Positions 1-5,818 of a stretch of DNA of 5,818 bases are shown piece by piece. The translations under genes were made by a program, and so were the position numbers. Origin of the DNA: SAR86 cluster bacterium (GTDB lineage Bacteria > Pseudomonadota > Gammaproteobacteria > Magnimaribacterales > D2472); contig JADHNV010000059.1 of NCBI GenBank assembly GCA_016779285.1, forward strand, positions 1 through 5,818, written 5' to 3'. Position 1 is the stretch's first letter. Every line of letters begins with the position of its first letter. The notes beneath the pieces were generated by a model that was not told the origin of the DNA, made no database searches, and worked only from the letters and a program-made list of their open reading frames with translations.

Positions 1-1
1 G

Positions 2-355
2 ACTCTTTTGGAAACAGAAGATGAAAACCATCTATCTATCCACAATGAAATATTCAAAACTTTAAAAAAGCCTCTATATGCTGGCGATAAAGATAAGCTT
101 CTCAAAATCACAGTAAAACTAGAATTAATAGCAAAAATTGACCCACCAGCTGCTGACAAAGCTGTGAAACAAATATTATCTTTAGAAATGCTTCAGAATA
201 AGTTCTCAGGCACAAAAAGCACAAATGAAGAAATCAAAGATTTGATAATTGAATTTATCAATAATTTACAATCTAAAAAAATTAATGCTGTTGAAACCAA
301 GCTCTGGAAAAGAGTCAATGAAGCAATTAAAAACCTTGCTGATCAGCTTCCTTAG
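2..355 (+). CDS. 3' end of an unidentified protein, possibly the DUF349 C-terminus (5' partial)
   Basis: The reading frame is open from the left edge to a TAG at 353-355, so this is the C-terminal part of a longer gene. A TTG at 8 could serve as a start, but no ribosome binding site is visible and the frame continues upstream. The visible protein is hydrophilic, lysine-rich and predicted helical, with no signal peptide or membrane segment, so it is probably cytoplasmic. The stretch KLELIAKIDPPAADKAVKQ, followed by EEIKDLIIEFINNL and then LWKRVNEAI, follows the layout I recall for the C-terminal end of DUF349 proteins (an R/K-x-E-I/L-A-x-x-x-x-P-x-x-D helix, then a tryptophan-type repeat ending in LWxRFxxA). 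The usual Trp of the penultimate repeat is not there, so the match is weak. The family has no firmly known function. It is the only plus-strand gene here and converges on the MATE gene, overlapping it by 29 bp. Confidence 0.6.
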   Translation, partial: TLLETEDENHLSIHNEIFKTLKKPLYAGDKDKLLKITVKLELIAKIDPPAADKAVKQILSLEMLQNKFSGTKSTNEEIKDLIIEFINNLQSKKINAVETKLWKRVNEAIKNLADQLP

Positions 356-1700
356 ATTTTAATACATTCATCCACTTATCAGATTTAAACCTAGCCACAT
401 ATAACACTCCTTTGACAACATAATCAGCAACCAATGTTGAAAAAATAATCTCAATCCTTGCATCCAATAAAAAGAAAATTACAGCAAGGAAAACTCTAAT
501 AAAAAGCAAGCATGTCAAAGTAATAACAAGGGGGGTTTTAGTATCTCCAGCCCCTCTTAAAGCACCGCCTAATGAAAACTCTATAGCCATTAAAGGTTGC
601 ATTGAACCCAGCAGCCAAATAAAAATAACCGTTAAGCGAACAACCTCATCGTTATCAATCATGAATCTTGCCAAAGGTTCTGCAAGCAAGATGATAATGA
701 TGCCAAAAAAGGTCATAGAGATAATGGATAGTCGCATGGCACCCCAACCAGCTCGCCTTGCTTGATCTTTGTTTTTGGCTCCAAGGTGTTGACCAACTAG
801 AGTTGCTCCAGCAATTGAAAACCCAAATCCAATAACAAATGAAAATGAAAGTATTTGCACTCCAATCCCATAGGCTGCATAAGCCTCAGTGCCATAATAT
901 GCAACTAAAATAAGAAATGCTGTAATACCTATCTGGAAAATTATCTGCTCAAGGGCAGCAGGCAAGCCAACATTAAATATTTGCTTTACTCTCTCAATAT
1001 CCAGATTAAATATAGAAAAATATTTCACTGGCAGTTGATTGGAAAGCCAGCACACAATTAACAATGAGGCACCTATAATAAACGAAACACCATTTCCATA
1101 AGCAGCGCCAACAACTCCATAATTTGGAAATCCAAGCCATCCATTAACAAAAACTAACATGAAAAATATTGCGAATAAATTCATTATGAAACCAATAATT
1201 AATGGGGTTTTAACATCACCAACTGCTCTCAACGCAGTTATTAGAGCCAAACCACATCCAAATGCGACATAAAATGGAGAGATGGCTTTAAGGTAAAGCT
1301 CAGATAAAATAAGGGCTTGGCCTTTTAATCCAAAGAACTTAACCAGAGGCTCAGCAAATTGCCAAATTAAAGCAGAAGAGATCAATGATAATAAAAGCAC
1401 CAATTGAACTGTTCTAGTAATGAATATGCCGGCTTCTAACTTATCATCAGCTCCCCAGTTTCGAGCAATCAATGCTGTTGAACCTGCTAAAACTCCAGTA
1501 AGAACTGCTTGCAAAATGAATGTTACTCTTTGGCCTGTTACAGCGGCTGCTATTGCATCAGGACCAAGATTGCCAACAATTTTTATAGCAACAATTGAGC
1601 TTGTTGCATAGAAAAGATTCGTAATTATGGATGGCCAAGCAAGCGTCCATACACCCATTGAGCCTCTCGGGATTTTTGCTCCCGCATCTAAAACTTCCAA
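327..1700 (-). CDS. MATE-family multidrug/toxin efflux transporter
   Basis: This 457-residue inner-membrane protein is very hydrophobic throughout, with about twelve membrane segments in two homologous halves, the normal size for MATE (NorM/DinF-type) transporters. These export drugs or metabolites in exchange for Na+ or H+. The two-lobe repeat is directly visible: ALRAVGDVKTPL at 156-167 and ALRGAGDTKTPL at 380-391, and likewise ARNWGADDK near 79-87 against GQHLGAKNK near 303-311. The start is TTG at 1698-1700, because AAGGAG lies 9 nt upstream; the in-frame ATG at 1656-1658 would cut closer to the first helix and has a less well spaced GAGAGG. The first helix (residues 29-46) has Ser-Ser where many MATE proteins carry an Asp before the MVGxLG-type motif, so ion coupling may differ. 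The substrate cannot be told from sequence. The gene follows the DUF1145-like gene with only a 3-nt gap and its 3' end overlaps the plus-strand gene. Confidence 0.92.
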   Translation of the reverse strand: MEVLDAGAKIPRGSMGVWTLAWPSIITNLFYATSSIVAIKIVGNLGPDAIAAAVTGQRVTFILQAVLTGVLAGSTALIARNWGADDKLEAGIFITRTVQLVLLLSLISSALIWQFAEPLVKFFGLKGQALILSELYLKAISPFYVAFGCGLALITALRAVGDVKTPLIIGFIMNLFAIFFMLVFVNGWLGFPNYGVVGAAYGNGVSFIIGASLLIVCWLSNQLPVKYFSIFNLDIERVKQIFNVGLPAALEQIIFQIGITAFLILVAYYGTEAYAAYGIGVQILSFSFVIGFGFSIAGATLVGQHLGAKNKDQARRAGWGAMRLSIISMTFFGIIIILLAEPLARFMIDNDEVVRLTVIFIWLLGSMQPLMAIEFSLGGALRGAGDTKTPLVITLTCLLFIRVFLAVIFFLLDARIEIIFSTLVADYVVKGVLYVARFKSDKWMNVLKSKEADQQGF

Positions 1701-1703
1701 ATA

Positions 1704-1949
1704 TTAAGACTCCTTGATTGAGCCAAGATAAATGACTCCAAACAGAAGAGTCATTGAGAATGCTACCAGGGGTGTATCCTGTGATTTAAGAATTTTATTT
1801 CTAAAAATTATGCACTCAATCAAATGGGCGATAAGCAATAAATAAAAAATACCTGAAGCCAGATAAAAAAACCAGCCATTAAAAGGCTCAAATAAATTCA
1901 CAATACCAAAAGCCCAAAGTGCTAATGTAATGATATGAGGAGCCTTCAC
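1704..1949 (-). CDS. Small membrane protein, DUF1145-like
   Basis: The product is an 81-residue integral membrane protein of unknown function. Three hydrophobic stretches are visible: about residues 5-20, 25-49 and 60-78. A short charged loop (RNKILKSQD) lies between the second and third. The segment ALWAFGIVNLFEPFNGWFFY, followed by a long hydrophobic helix with His and Glu (LLLIAHLIECII), fits the DUF1145 family (for example E. coli YhhL), whose members are 80-95 residues long and carry an N-terminal W-G-x-x-x-x-N-L-F-x-P-F pattern. The family assignment is from memory of that pattern. The start is GTG at 1947-1949, with GAGG five bases upstream. The stop codon sits 3 nt before the MATE start in the same frame, so the two are probably co-transcribed and translationally coupled. 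Whether the small protein affects the transporter is unknown. Confidence 0.75.
   Translation of the reverse strand: MKAPHIITLALWAFGIVNLFEPFNGWFFYLASGIFYLLLIAHLIECIIFRNKILKSQDTPLVAFSMTLLFGVIYLGSIKES
1710..1715 (-). promoter_or_regulatory. Ribosome binding site setting the TTG start of the MATE gene
   Basis: On the minus strand AAGGAG is followed by 9 nt and then TTG at 1698-1700. It is the best Shine-Dalgarno sequence seen in the window and it lies inside the last codons of the preceding small gene, so translation of the two genes is probably coupled. It is the main reason to accept TTG over the internal ATG at 1656-1658. Confidence 0.7.
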
Positions 1950-2103
1950 ATTAACCTCATAAAAATATAAATGGTTTTACTTTGGAAGAGCTTTGATCTA
2001 AAAAAGAAAACGCTGTTGGTTTGGTTAAGCCTATACTTTTCGTTGACTTGGAGTGTTTAATAAATTTATTCATTGATAGTTAGTATAAAACCTAGTTATA
2101 AAA
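1950..2103. other. Longest intergenic gap, likely holding the promoter for the DUF1145-MATE pair
   Basis: This 154-bp gap separates the symporter stop from the GTG start of the DUF1145-like gene. On the minus strand it contains two -10-like boxes, TATACT at 2082-2087 and TATATT at 1964-1969, neither with a recognisable -35 at the normal distance, so promoter placement is uncertain. A perfect 12-bp AT palindrome (AATAAATTTATT) lies at 2059-2070. No stem-loop followed by a T-run is visible after the symporter stop, so read-through from upstream genes is possible. The only coding potential is the doubtful 38-codon ORF. Confidence 0.4.
1957..2073 (-). CDS. Possible 38-residue small ORF (doubtful)
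   Basis: An ATG at 2071-2073 opens 38 codons to a TGA at 1957-1959. The product is polar and rich in Lys and Ser, beginning MNKFIKHSKSTKSIG and ending KPFIFL, with no membrane segment or recognised domain. It fills most of the gap between the symporter and the DUF1145-like gene, and its TGA overlaps the GAGG ribosome binding site of the latter, an arrangement typical of coupled genes or leader peptides. Against it: there is no Shine-Dalgarno before the ATG, an in-frame stop lies only two codons upstream, and an open stretch of about 40 codons can arise by chance in DNA this AT-rich. A TATACT box at 2082-2087 would place a transcript start almost at the ATG, but no good -35 is seen. Confidence 0.25.
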   Translation of the reverse strand: MNKFIKHSKSTKSIGLTKPTAFSFLDQSSSKVKPFIFL

Positions 2104-3504
2104 TTACCTAACCTCTAATTTTGATAAGATATTTTCATGCTTCTTTCGATCAATGCCATATAAAGAAAATATCCCAAATGGAATGATCATCAAAAAAGCA
2201 ACAAAGGGACCTTGAACCATAGCCAAATTGAAAACTTGATCAGAAGTTGGAAGTACCTCAGATCCTCTCGGGAAACCAATCAGCTCCAACGCTAGACCTG
2301 CCACAAGTATTCCCAATCCAGTATTTAGCTTACCTATTAATGAGCTAGATGCATACATCAAACCTTGTTGACCAATTTTGCTATCAAGCTCAACCTCATC
2401 GCTAATATCACCCAGCATTGATTCTCGAACAATTGCGCTTGATGATAAACAGGTATTAGCAATATATATAAACGGAGCTAAAGTAAAAAATAAATTCCAA
2501 GACCCAGAATCTGGAATTAAATTATTTAAAAATAAAAAAATTGGTATAGGTGGGATAAGAGCTGCAATTGCTATTGCTATTAATAAAATGGATCTTTTCT
2601 CAATGTGTAAAACTAGTCTAGGAACTATCAAGAAAGCAGTCAAAGTTGATAATGCATAAATCCCTAGAAATGCAGCAATCATAATTGATTTAAACTCCCA
2701 GAAATAAGTATTCATATATAGTTGGAGTGAGCTATTTAAGCCCCAACCCACAGCAATAAATAAATACCCAAAGAAAAAAATTAAGAACGATTTATTTTTT
2801 AATGCAATGTAAATTTGAGAAATAATTAATTTTAAATTGAATGATGCTTTAATGTTTGATGAACTATTACTGTATTTTAAAGTGCCAAAGTAAGTTATGA
2901 GCACAGAAATACACATTAAGATCGCGCCAGTCATACCAAAATAAATCCACGGTTCTGGATTTTGCGTGCCAGGAATATATTCAGGGGTATCTTTGAAGAA
3001 AACTGTGTAAGCCAACAAAGCATTGAATAAGCCCCCTGCCCAACCAAACATTTCTCGCGCAGCAAATATAGAGGTTCTCTCAGCATAAGAGCGTGACATC
3101 TCACTACCAAGAGACCTATGAGGAACATCAAAAACAGTCATTCCTAGTCTTGTCATGGCGGTAAAAGCGAGCATCCAGAAAAATAATTGCTGTTGTGTTA
3201 AATCCCAAGAAGATTGAATTGAAAACAGCATAAAATAAGACAACCCCATCGGAATGATGCCTAAAAGAAAATAAGGATGCCTTCTACCCAATCTATGATT
3301 TGTTCTATCTGAAATGGCTCCCATGACAGGATCGGTAAATGCATCAATCAATAAAGCAATAAAAATTGCAAGACTCGCCAGAGCTGGACTCAATCCAATA
3401 ACATTAGAGTAGAAAAATAAAAGAAAAAAAGTAAAGCCATCTGTTTTTACACCATTGGCAACAGCTCCAGAGGCATATAAAAATTTTTCTTTAGTCTGAA
3501 TCAT
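2104..3504 (-). CDS. GPH-family (MelB-like) cation:sugar symporter, MFS superfamily
   Basis: This 466-residue inner-membrane transporter has about twelve hydrophobic helices, the usual size for the glycoside-pentoside-hexuronide:cation symporter family. The N-terminal signature is complete: KFLYASGAVANG, then FFYSNVIGLSP, then helix II with DAFTDPVMGAISDRT (Asp54 and Asp58 matching the cation-site aspartates of MelB), then RLGRRHPYFL. A second family motif, LGSEMSRSYAERTSIFAARE, lies near residues 131-150. Near the C-terminus, MLGDISDEVELDSKIGQQG and the following GKLNTG match the conserved loop and the helix carrying the functionally important Lys. The substrate is probably a sugar or glycoside, but relatives also carry other solutes. 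The start is ATG at 3502-3504, with no Shine-Dalgarno. A TACAAT box at 3515-3520 would give a leader of only a few bases. It lies 47 bp downstream of the exported hydrolase, on the same strand. Confidence 0.9.
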   Translation of the reverse strand: MIQTKEKFLYASGAVANGVKTDGFTFFLLFFYSNVIGLSPALASLAIFIALLIDAFTDPVMGAISDRTNHRLGRRHPYFLLGIIPMGLSYFMLFSIQSSWDLTQQQLFFWMLAFTAMTRLGMTVFDVPHRSLGSEMSRSYAERTSIFAAREMFGWAGGLFNALLAYTVFFKDTPEYIPGTQNPEPWIYFGMTGAILMCISVLITYFGTLKYSNSSSNIKASFNLKLIISQIYIALKNKSFLIFFFGYLFIAVGWGLNSSLQLYMNTYFWEFKSIMIAAFLGIYALSTLTAFLIVPRLVLHIEKRSILLIAIAIAALIPPIPIFLFLNNLIPDSGSWNLFFTLAPFIYIANTCLSSSAIVRESMLGDISDEVELDSKIGQQGLMYASSSLIGKLNTGLGILVAGLALELIGFPRGSEVLPTSDQVFNLAMVQGPFVAFLMIIPFGIFSLYGIDRKKHENILSKLEVR

Positions 3505-3514
3505 GAATGTAGAT

Positions 3515-3520
3515 ATTGTA
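3515..3520 (-). promoter_or_regulatory. Possible -10 box for a near-leaderless symporter transcript
   Basis: TACAAT on the minus strand matches the TATAAT consensus at five of six positions and ends 10 bases before the symporter ATG. A start 6-7 bases downstream would leave only a few untranslated bases, which fits the missing Shine-Dalgarno. No convincing -35 is visible 16-18 bp upstream, and in AT-rich DNA such boxes are common, so this is a weak call. An alternative TATAAC box lies at 3534-3539. Confidence 0.22.
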
Positions 3521-3551
3521 ATGGGTGGCAGAAGTTATATGATTTTTTATA

Positions 3552-4526
3552 TTAAGAATGTTCTCTTAGAAATACCATAAAGCTCTTTTGAAACTTAGCA
3601 TATGCTTCTTCATCTAAAAGATGCCCCATGCCGTCAATAACTTGCAGCTCACTTGATTTAATTAATTCATGTGCAGAAATAGCATTTTTTACTTTTATTA
3701 AAGGATCAATATCGCCATGAATAATTAATGTAGGGGAATTAATTGATCTTAATAACTCTTTTCTATTTTTAGATCCAGTAATTGCAGCCATCTGCCTAAG
3801 AAAACCGCCATCGTCCCCACCCCGTTTTATATAAGCCCTCATATTGTTTCTAAATTGAGGCGTGTCATAGTTTTTGCCGGGAGTACCGATCATCTCAAAT
3901 AGTTTAATAGACTGATCAATTCTGTTTTCAATATCATCTTTGGCTGCAGACCTCTTCAATAACTGCTGAGTAACCTTAAACTTAGGACCATTAAAAGGGT
4001 TGGGTGTTGAGGCGGTTGATGAAATCATGGTAAATGATTTAACTCTATTTTGGTTTTGAGCCACTAATACCTGAGATATCATTCCTCCCATTGACATGCC
4101 TAAGATATGGGCAGAATCAATTTTTAAATGATCAAGAACTGCTAACCCATCTGCAGCCATATCTTCAATCGTATATTCAGAGTTGATGGGAAGAAATAAA
4201 AAATATTTCAAATAATTTATTACCTGAGAAGGTTGAGAAGAAAATCGTGTTGATAAGCCGACGTCACGATTATCAAAAACTATCGGCCTAAAATTATTTG
4301 CTTGCAAATCCTCAATGAGAAACTGAGGCCATAATGTAAGTTGAGCTCCTAGACCGGTGATGAGTAGAATAGGTCTTCCATCGATCGGGCCGTAATCTCT
4401 GTAAGCAATTTCAATGTCATCATTTTTTGCGATACCCTCTTGATAGGAAAAAACAGAGGAGCAAAAAACAAAAACTAACAAAATTGGAAGTTTATTTAAC
4501 ATAAGCTTCAGCTCGTATTTGGACAT
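3552..4526 (-). CDS. Exported alpha/beta hydrolase (esterase-like)
   Basis: The product is a serine hydrolase of the alpha/beta fold, 324 residues from the first ATG. The full triad can be read: Ser145 in GMSMG (143-147), Asp274 in HGDIDPL and His302 in GMGHLLDE. The oxyanion region is GLGAQ (58-62), and FDNRDVGLST (84-93) is typical of the family that includes methylesterases such as RdmC. The N-terminus has a positively charged start, a hydrophobic core LPILLVFVF and a plausible signal peptidase I site after VFS (residue 27), so the enzyme is probably periplasmic or secreted; the Cys at 22 lacks a proper lipobox. An ATG at 4500-4502 (residue 9) gives an equally good or better signal peptide and cuts the overlap with the upstream gene from 35 to 11 nt; neither start has a strong ribosome binding site. 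The substrate is unknown, probably a carboxylic ester. Confidence 0.88.
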   Translation of the reverse strand: MSKYELKLMLNKLPILLVFVFCSSVFSYQEGIAKNDDIEIAYRDYGPIDGRPILLITGLGAQLTLWPQFLIEDLQANNFRPIVFDNRDVGLSTRFSSQPSQVINYLKYFLFLPINSEYTIEDMAADGLAVLDHLKIDSAHILGMSMGGMISQVLVAQNQNRVKSFTMISSTASTPNPFNGPKFKVTQQLLKRSAAKDDIENRIDQSIKLFEMIGTPGKNYDTPQFRNNMRAYIKRGGDDGGFLRQMAAITGSKNRKELLRSINSPTLIIHGDIDPLIKVKNAISAHELIKSSELQVIDGMGHLLDEEAYAKFQKSFMVFLREHS

Positions 4527-5595
4527 TATTTCTTATAGCACCCCAAAATAGAGGGATATCAAAATTATGTAGATCTCCACCATTAGCAAATCTTTTAATT
4601 TTATCAATTAAGGGACCTCTGGTTTCAAGCAAAAAATTATTAGAAATTCTTGACTCAAAATCTAATCCACTAATAGCCTCAATAGAAAGCTTAGAGTGGG
4701 TATTTTTTGTTGCATGATAATCTGCCAGTGAGAGCTTGTCTGATTTGAGTCTAATTGAAATATTATTAGGATCATTCACCCAATCATGCTGCTGATTCCA
4801 AGAAAATGGATTTTGACAAACAATAGATTGCTCCATTGGCTCTAATATCCATCCATCAGAAGTTCTAAATAGTGATTTAGCCCTACTTCGACTAAAACCT
4901 TCAATCCCAGTGCACCAGGAAATTATGGACTTATGATCAATGGCAGATTTAGAGATGGATAAGTCAGGATACATCTCATTAAAATATTTCGTAGGCAGGA
5001 TGTAGCCTATTAAGTAGGCGGCTACAAAGTTTTTATAGGCATCAGTTTGGGATATATATTCATTGATTAATCGTTGACCATGCAAAGCTCCTTGACTGTG
5101 ACCTGCTATAAAAAAGGGTTTTCCATGATTATGCTTTGTTAGATACAAACTAAATGCATCCGCTATATCGGAATATGCTAAATCTAGCGCATTGGATCCA
5201 TTATTAGACTTAATATCAAAAAATGAATAATAAGTTGCTTGCCTGTAGTAAGGGGCATACACATTGCAAGTTTTCGAGAATGCAGATGCTTGTGTTGCTA
5301 AATGACTACCAGTTCTTTCATAAGCAGCCGATGTATTGTCAATGGATGAATTCCATTGTTTTCCAAAATATCCTGTCGGATGAATGAAGAAAACATCAAA
5401 CTCTTTATTATTCTTTTGTGGCACTTCATCGGGAGATAAGTGATGAAACCCATCCTTATCAGGCAATGCTGCCCAGTTTGAGAGATTTAAATAATTAGGT
5501 TTTTCTGGATTGGTCTGAGAAGAAAAATCATACTCAGGTTTAAGACTTTGTATAAATTCTAAATTATTTTTCCATGGGCTATGTTTTTTTGTCAT
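4492..5595 (-). CDS. DUF3089 family serine hydrolase
   Basis: This 367-residue protein matches the DUF3089 family, predicted alpha/beta-fold hydrolases related to lipases. In order (residues counted from the ATG): LSNWAALPDKDG near 38-49; FDVFFIHPTGYF near 66-77; the Cys-containing CNVYAPYYRQATYYSFF near 110-126; LAYSDIADAF near 139-148; the nucleophile elbow GHSQG at 165-169 with Ser167; and a C-terminal LHNFDIPLFWGAIRNNV motif whose His343 is the likely catalytic His. The acidic triad member cannot be assigned safely. No signal peptide or membrane helix is visible, so it is probably cytoplasmic, unlike its downstream neighbour. The ATG at 5593-5595 is chosen; a TTG directly before it (5596-5598) is possible but has no advantage. 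The thioesterase stop lies 4 nt upstream, and no Shine-Dalgarno is seen, so translation is likely coupled. Its 3' end overlaps the next gene. The substrate is unknown. Confidence 0.88.
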   Translation of the reverse strand: MTKKHSPWKNNLEFIQSLKPEYDFSSQTNPEKPNYLNLSNWAALPDKDGFHHLSPDEVPQKNNKEFDVFFIHPTGYFGKQWNSSIDNTSAAYERTGSHLATQASAFSKTCNVYAPYYRQATYYSFFDIKSNNGSNALDLAYSDIADAFSLYLTKHNHGKPFFIAGHSQGALHGQRLINEYISQTDAYKNFVAAYLIGYILPTKYFNEMYPDLSISKSAIDHKSIISWCTGIEGFSRSRAKSLFRTSDGWILEPMEQSIVCQNPFSWNQQHDWVNDPNNISIRLKSDKLSLADYHATKNTHSKLSIEAISGLDFESRISNNFLLETRGPLIDKIKRFANGGDLHNFDIPLFWGAIRNNVQIRAEAYVK

Positions 5596-5599
5596 CAAA

Positions 5600-5818
5600 C
5601 TATAGTTTTAGGAATTTATTGGTGGCTGAAGCCGTTGCAACCAATACGTCATCTTGATGCAATTTGGCAGATGTGAAAGAGATGCTCTTACCAATTTTAT
5701 TGATGTGTGCGGAGGCAGTATATTGCCCAGGAGTTCCTGGAGCCAAAAAATTAACATTTATATTCAGAGTCAACGGGTTATATTCTCCGCTAGTTTGATG
5801 GATCAATAAATGCGCCAT
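5600..5818 (-). CDS. PaaI-like hotdog-fold thioesterase, C-terminal part (cut by the window edge)
   Basis: Only the last 72 residues are present. PLTLNINVNFLAPGTPGQYT, then an alternating beta pattern with GKSISFTSAKLHQDDVLVATA, then a short hydrophobic tail, is the C-terminal half of PaaI-type acyl-CoA thioesterases (pattern: L-x-x-x-F-L-x-P, R/K-x-G-K/R, D-x-x-L-V-A-x-A). Complete members are about 130-150 residues. The Met at the window edge (5816-5818) corresponds to an internal position in the family, next to the catalytic helix (D-x-A-M in relatives), so the true start lies beyond the edge and the catalytic Asp/Glu cannot be checked. Such enzymes hydrolyse acyl-CoA thioesters in the cytoplasm. 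The TAG at 5600-5602 lies 4 nt before the DUF3089 ATG, so the two are almost certainly in one operon. Confidence 0.82.
   Translation of the reverse strand: MAHLLIHQTSGEYNPLTLNINVNFLAPGTPGQYTASAHINKIGKSISFTSAKLHQDDVLVATASATNKFLKL

Noticed and set aside
338..347. Palindrome GCTGATCAGC as a bidirectional terminator
   Set aside because: Without a loop it folds only to a 3-bp stem around GATC, and it is not followed by a proper T-run on either strand.
1420..1611. Plus-strand open frame of about 63 codons opposite the MATE gene
   Set aside because: It lies wholly within the clearly coding MATE gene on the other strand, has no ribosome binding site or domain, and is a shadow frame.
2043..2048. TTGACT on the plus strand as a -35 box
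   Set aside because: No -10 box lies at 15-18 bp and no plus-strand gene follows downstream.
2059..2070. Perfect 12-bp palindrome AATAAATTTATT as an operator
   Set aside because: It is made only of A and T in an AT-rich gap, so chance is likely, and no regulator gene is nearby.
2378..2659. Plus-strand open frame of about 93 codons opposite the symporter
   Set aside because: The minus strand here encodes conserved GPH motifs; the plus-strand product has no recognisable family features and is explained as a shadow.
2931..3131. Second minus-strand open frame of about 66 codons inside the symporter
   Set aside because: It overlaps the symporter in another frame, where the symporter frame carries the ERTSIFAARE motif; no independent support.

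Overview
This window is AT-rich and tightly packed, with short gaps, several coupled genes and some TTG/GTG starts. Together with the gene content (a GPH-type symporter, a DUF3089 hydrolase, a PaaI-like thioesterase and a secreted alpha/beta hydrolase), this suggests a streamlined Gram-negative bacterium, probably a marine gammaproteobacterium of the SAR86 kind. The taxonomic placement is inference from style and gene families; no rRNA or other marker is present.

Layout. At the left edge is the 3' end of one plus-strand gene (to 355), tentatively the C-terminus of a DUF349-type protein. Everything else reads on the minus strand, so transcription runs from right to left. In that order: the C-terminal half of a hotdog-fold (PaaI-like) thioesterase, cut by the right edge; a DUF3089 serine hydrolase a few bases behind it; an exported alpha/beta hydrolase whose start overlaps the end of the DUF3089 gene; a GPH-family (MelB-like) symporter after a 47-bp gap; a 154-bp gap that could hold a 38-codon ORF; a small membrane protein resembling DUF1145; and a MATE-family efflux transporter whose 3' end overlaps the convergent plus-strand gene by 29 bp.

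Function. The thioesterase, DUF3089 hydrolase and exported hydrolase form one tightly coupled block and look like one transcription unit for hydrolysing ester or thioester substrates, one enzyme acting outside the cytoplasm and two inside. The adjacent symporter could import a product, possibly a sugar, but that link is inferred from position only. The DUF1145-like gene and the MATE gene form a second coupled pair: a strong Shine-Dalgarno at the end of the first serves the TTG start of the second.

I see no rRNA, tRNA, CRISPR array, insertion sequence, integrase, phage gene or convincing factor-independent terminator. No stretch longer than 300 bases lacks a gene. I did not find a clearly novel system; the most useful second looks are the hydrolase/symporter cluster, the tandem same-frame DUF1145-MATE pair and the possible small ORF.
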